64,000 nt of DNA from Microbacterium jejuense (GTDB taxonomy: Bacteria; Actinomycetota; Actinomycetes; Actinomycetales; Microbacteriaceae). Where the stretch lies: contig NZ_JAEUAW010000003.1 in the NCBI RefSeq assembly GCF_019511665.1, positions 62,001-126,000 on the forward strand. Direction: 5' to 3'. The notes beneath the pieces were generated by a model. It made no database searches, was not told where the DNA came from, and was given only the letters and a program-made list of their open reading frames with translations. Shown here in pieces: positions 61,127 to 64,000 of the stretch; position 1 is the first letter of the stretch, and each line of letters opens with the position of its first letter. The position numbers and the translations under genes were made by a program.

Positions 61127-61624
61127 TCAGATGCCCCGCGCTCCCGTGTCGAGGAACCTCGCGACGGCGGCGGGCACATACGGCGAGACGTCCCCTCCGA
61201 GCGACGCGACCTGCCGCACCAGTGAGCTCGAGACCAGCGCATGAGCGGGGTCGGGCAGCAGGAAGACCGTCTCGACATGCGCGAGATGCCGGTTGACGAT
61301 GGCCATCGGCGTCTCGTATGCCACGTCGACCTGCGAGCGGATCCCCTTGACGAGCACGCCGGCGCCCACATCGGTGGCGTAGTCGACGAGCAGGCCCATG
61401 CTCCACGACGCCACGACGACGTCCCCCTCGATGCCGCTCTCGGCGATCGACTGCTCCAGGAGCGACTGGCGCTGGGCGATCGGCAGCATGGCCTCCTTGC
61501 CCGGGTTGTGCACCACCAGCACGTGCAGCTGGTCGTACAGCGACGCCGCACGGCGGATGACGTCGAGATGACCGAGGGTCGGCGGATCGAACGATCCCGG
61601 GACGACGGCGATCCGGCTGCTCAT
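61127..61624 (-). CDS. coaD: pantetheine-phosphate adenylyltransferase
   Basis: Fourth step of coenzyme A synthesis. The 165-residue protein has the nucleotidyltransferase motif [27 protein letters not shown] and the C-terminal [22 protein letters not shown] lies 6 bases before the ATG. Confidence 0.97.
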   Translation of the reverse strand: MSSRIAVVPGSFDPPTLGHLDVIRRAASLYDQLHVLVVHNPGKEAMLPIAQRQSLLEQSIAESGIEGDVVVASWSMGLLVDYATDVGAGVLVKGIRSQVDVAYETPMAIVNRHLAHVETVFLLPDPAHALVSSSLVRQVASLGGDVSPYVPAAVARFLDTGARGI

Positions 61625-61630
61625 GCCGAA

Positions 61631-61636
61631 AGCCTA
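61631..61636 (-). promoter_or_regulatory. -10 hexamer TAGGCT of coaD, leaderless type
   Basis: TAGGCT on the minus strand ends 6 bases before ATG 61624, identical in sequence and spacing to the elements at ftsY and yceD. Confidence 0.55.
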
Positions 61637-61663
61637 CCGGGCCGTGACGCGTGCTCTCCGCGC

Positions 61664-63826
61664 TCAGTTCTTGGCCAGGGCGGCCCGTTCGGCCATCCCC
61701 ACGCTGTGCTCGAGCGCGGCGGCGAGCCCCGGGTTGCGGATGAGCGCGGGGTCGTCCTCGAGCACGTTCTCTGCCGCGGTGCGCGCCTCGGCGATGACGT
61801 CGGCGTCCTTCACGACGCGCAGCAGTCGCAGCGACGAACGCGCGCCGGACTGCGCGTCGCCCAGCACGTCTCCCTCGCCGCGCAGCTCGAGGTCGACCTC
61901 GGCGAGGGCGAACCCGTCCAGCGTCGAGGCGACCGCCTCGACGCGGTCGCGGGCGGGCGTGCCCTGGGCCGCCTCGGTCACCAGCAGGCACAGCCCGGGC
62001 ACCCCGCCTCGGCCGACGCGACCGCGCAGCTGGTGCAGCTGCGACACCCCGAAGCGGTCGGCCTCGAGGATCGCCATGGTCGACGCGTTGGGCACGTCCA
62101 CGCCGACCTCGACGACGGTCGTCGCCACGAGCACATCGACGTCGCCCCGCGCGAAGGCCTGCATGACGGCATCCTTCTCGTCCGAGGGCATCTTGCCGTG
62201 CAGGATCTGCACGCGGATGTCGGTGAACGAGGGATGCCGCGACAGCAGATCGGCGACCTGCACGACCCCCCATCGCGTGCGGGGCGCCTCCCCCGCCGCA
62301 TCGCCCGCGGGCTCGTCGGCGGTGTCGTCTTTCATGAGGGCTTCGGCGTCGATCGCGGCGCAGACGACGAACGCCTGACGACCCTGTGCGACCTCTTCGG
62401 CGATGCGCTCCCACACGCGCCCGAACCAGCCCGGCTTCTCGGCGAGCGGTGCCACGAACGTCTCGATGGCGGCACGGCCTGCGGGCATCGTGCGGATCGT
62501 CGACACGTCGAGGTCGCCGAAAACGGTCATCGCGACGGTGCGCGGGATCGGGGTCGCGGTGAGCACGAGCGCGTGCGGCGACGAGCCCTTCGCTCGCAGC
62601 GACTCGCGCTGCTCGACGCCGAACCGATGCTGCTCGTCGACGACGACGAGGCCGAGGTCCGCGAACGTCGTGGACTCGCTGAGGAGCGCGTGGGTGCCCA
62701 CCACGATGCGCGCCTGCCCGGAGGCCGCGCGCAGCGCCGCCTTGCGGCGCTCGGCCGCCGGCAGCTGGCCGGTGAGCAGCGTCGGCATCAGCTCGGGCGC
62801 GAGCTGCGGTCCGAGCATGCGGGCGATCGAGCGCACGTGCTGCGCCGCGAGGACCTCGGTGGGCGCGATGAGCGCGGACTGCCCGCCGTCCTGCGCGACC
62901 TGCAGCATAGCCCGCAGCGCGACGAGGGTCTTGCCGGACCCGACCTCGCCCTGCACGAGGCGGTTCATCGGCCAATCGCCCTGCAGGTCACGGGCGATCT
63001 GCTCGCCGACGCTGACCTGGTCGGGCGTGAGGGGGAACGGCAGGGCCGCGTCGAAGCGTTCCAGCAGCGAGCCGGGGCTGCGGCGCGTGGCAGACATCGC
63101 CCGCACGAACGCGCGCTGCTGCAGCAGGGCGACCTGCAGCACGAACGCCTCCTGCATGCGCAGCGTGGCACGCGCCTGGTCGATCTCGTCGAACTGCTGC
63201 GGGCGATGGATGCGCTCGAGGGCGGTCCGCGCGTCGAGCAGATCGTGTCGAGCCCGCACCTCGAGCGGCAGCGGCTCGGGGATCTCTCCCAGGCCGTCCA
63301 GCACCAGTTCGACGGTCTTCTGCAGCTGCCAGCTGGCGACGGTGCTCGTCGCGGGGTAGATCGGGATCGGCAGATGGATGTTCTCTGCCGCCTTCAGGCG
63401 CGCGGCGTCCTCGTCGTCGAACAGCTCGTAGTCGGGATGGGCCAGCTGCTGCGCGCCGCGGTAGACGCCCACCTTGCCCGCGAAGATGCCCTGGCGGCCC
63501 GGCTTCAGATCGCGCACCCGCCATGACTGGTTGAAGAACGTGAGCGACATCTCGCCGTTGCCGTCGCTGATGACGACTTCGAGCAGCGACCCGTTGCGGT
63601 TCTTCATGCGACGCTCGTTGACACGGCGCACCTCGGCCACGATCGTCACCGGCTCGCCGATCGGCAGGGTCGAGATCGGTGTGAGCTCACCGCGACGCGC
63701 GTAGCGACGCGGGTAGTGCACGAGCAGATCCCCCACGGTCTTCATCCCGAAGGCGCGCTCCAGGGCGCCCGCCGTCTTGCCGCCGATCGCGCCGCCCAGG
63801 CGCGAATCGAGGGTGAAGGACGTCAT
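61664..63826 (-). CDS. recG: ATP-dependent DNA helicase RecG
   Basis: Reverses stalled forks and migrates junctions. The 720-residue protein has a wedge/OB domain (about 60-160), Walker A GEVGSGKTLVALRAM, VVDEQHRFGV and TATPIPRT, and the C-terminal GRVGRGGVPGLCLLVT. Length is near the usual 690-740. TAGCCT lies 6 bases before the ATG; divergent from rsmD. Confidence 0.97.
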   Translation of the reverse strand: MTSFTLDSRLGGAIGGKTAGALERAFGMKTVGDLLVHYPRRYARRGELTPISTLPIGEPVTIVAEVRRVNERRMKNRNGSLLEVVISDGNGEMSLTFFNQSWRVRDLKPGRQGIFAGKVGVYRGAQQLAHPDYELFDDEDAARLKAAENIHLPIPIYPATSTVASWQLQKTVELVLDGLGEIPEPLPLEVRARHDLLDARTALERIHRPQQFDEIDQARATLRMQEAFVLQVALLQQRAFVRAMSATRRSPGSLLERFDAALPFPLTPDQVSVGEQIARDLQGDWPMNRLVQGEVGSGKTLVALRAMLQVAQDGGQSALIAPTEVLAAQHVRSIARMLGPQLAPELMPTLLTGQLPAAERRKAALRAASGQARIVVGTHALLSESTTFADLGLVVVDEQHRFGVEQRESLRAKGSSPHALVLTATPIPRTVAMTVFGDLDVSTIRTMPAGRAAIETFVAPLAEKPGWFGRVWERIAEEVAQGRQAFVVCAAIDAEALMKDDTADEPAGDAAGEAPRTRWGVVQVADLLSRHPSFTDIRVQILHGKMPSDEKDAVMQAFARGDVDVLVATTVVEVGVDVPNASTMAILEADRFGVSQLHQLRGRVGRGGVPGLCLLVTEAAQGTPARDRVEAVASTLDGFALAEVDLELRGEGDVLGDAQSGARSSLRLLRVVKDADVIAEARTAAENVLEDDPALIRNPGLAAALEHSVGMAERAALAKN

Positions 63827-63832
63827 GGCTCG

Positions 63833-63838
63833 AGGCTA
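63833..63838 (-). promoter_or_regulatory. -10 hexamer TAGCCT of recG, leaderless type
   Basis: TAGCCT on the minus strand ends 6 bases before ATG 63826. Confidence 0.5.
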
Positions 63839-63895
63839 TCGCGCGGCCCCGACAGGCAGCGACGCGTCCGACGCGGCAGCCGTCGCCGCGCGGGC

Positions 63896-63901
63896 TATCG
63901 T
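63896..63901 (+). promoter_or_regulatory. -10 hexamer TATCGT of rsmD, leaderless type
   Basis: TATCGT ends 6 bases before GTG 63908. Confidence 0.5.
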
Positions 63902-63907
63902 GAGGGG

Positions 63908-64000
63908 GTGACGCGCATCATCGCGGGCCGCGCCGGCTCCCTCGTGCTCGACGTGCCGGACGCCGGCACGCGCCCCACCAGCGACCGCGTGCGCGAATCC
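63908..64000 (+). CDS. rsmD: 16S rRNA (guanine(966)-N2)-methyltransferase RsmD, N-terminal part
   Basis: The 31 visible residues VTRIIAGRAGSLVLDVPDAG then TRPTSDRVRES match the RsmD start, where the TRPT(S/T)DRVRE segment is diagnostic. The gene runs off the right edge. GTG start at 63908. The recG-rsmD-coaD neighbourhood is common in actinobacteria. Confidence 0.88.
   Translation, partial: MTRIIAGRAGSLVLDVPDAGTRPTSDRVRES

Noticed and set aside
1..64000. tRNA, rRNA, CRISPR arrays and known riboswitches
   Set aside because: I looked for cloverleaf-like sequences with TTCGAATC-type arms, regularly spaced repeats and familiar riboswitch cores and found none I could support.

Overview
The window is high-GC actinobacterial chromosome. 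Protein content, gene order and promoter style fit the family Microbacteriaceae, most likely Microbacterium (an inference from familiarity, not from a search). Many genes start 6 or 7 bases after a TAnnnT hexamer, the layout of leaderless mRNAs, and neighbouring genes often overlap by ATGA or GTGA. I see no tRNA, rRNA, CRISPR array, insertion sequence or prophage.

Layout. 1-1.5 kb: tRNA thiolation (mnmA, cut by the left edge, and a cysteine desulfurase). 1.6-8.1 kb: alpha-glucan cluster glgX-glgE-glgB. 8.1-14.5 kb: thioredoxin-TPR protein, a 638-residue membrane protein with an internal lipobox, an AI-2E family permease, a hydrolase, a zinc-ribbon protein, a secreted lytic transglycosylase and a helical regulatory-type protein. 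14.5-26.5 kb: conserved housekeeping block read leftward (rplS, lepB, rnhB, DUF2469, yraN, comM, dprA, xerC, then rpsB-tsf, pyrH, frr, cdsA), with a divergent M23-type peptidase gene before rpsB. 26.5-30.1 kb: small membrane protein, map and a second glgX. 30.2-42.0 kb: nitrate assimilation genes (nirB-nirD-cobA-nnaR, narK, and a fused NADPH-type nitrate reductase) surrounding trmD. 42.1-46.4 kb: rimM, khpA, rpsP, a glutamate-cysteine ligase homologue and ffh. 46.6-52.1 kb: a TetR-VOC fusion, an ACT protein, lipB-lipA, DUF2004, ftsY and a lipoprotein. 52.1-64 kb: smc, a small-peptide/twin-GNAT cluster, mutM-rnc-rpmF-yceD, coaD, recG and the start of rsmD.

How it fits together. The usually contiguous rpsP-khpA-rimM-trmD-rplS-lepB series keeps its order but is split by about 9 kb between rplS and trmD and about 6 kb between trmD and rimM. 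Nitrate and nitrite assimilation genes, plus the second glgX and map, occupy the splits. The nirB and narK upstream regions share a near-identical promoter block with GlnR-like half sites. The reductase gene has a related site, and the operon encodes a HemD/winged-helix protein of the NnaR type. This points to one nitrogen-responsive regulon covering nitrate import, reduction to nitrite, reduction to ammonium and the first methylation steps of siroheme synthesis.

The least explained parts are: (a) the 55.8-58.7 kb cluster, where a 39-codon ORF with a strong promoter and a perfect Shine-Dalgarno precedes an 83-residue protein and two tandem GNAT paralogues; (b) the single-chain TetR-VOC protein whose C-terminus is encoded by an intergenic-type repeat; and (c) a roughly six-fold excess of the heptamer GGATGCC (either strand) across the window.
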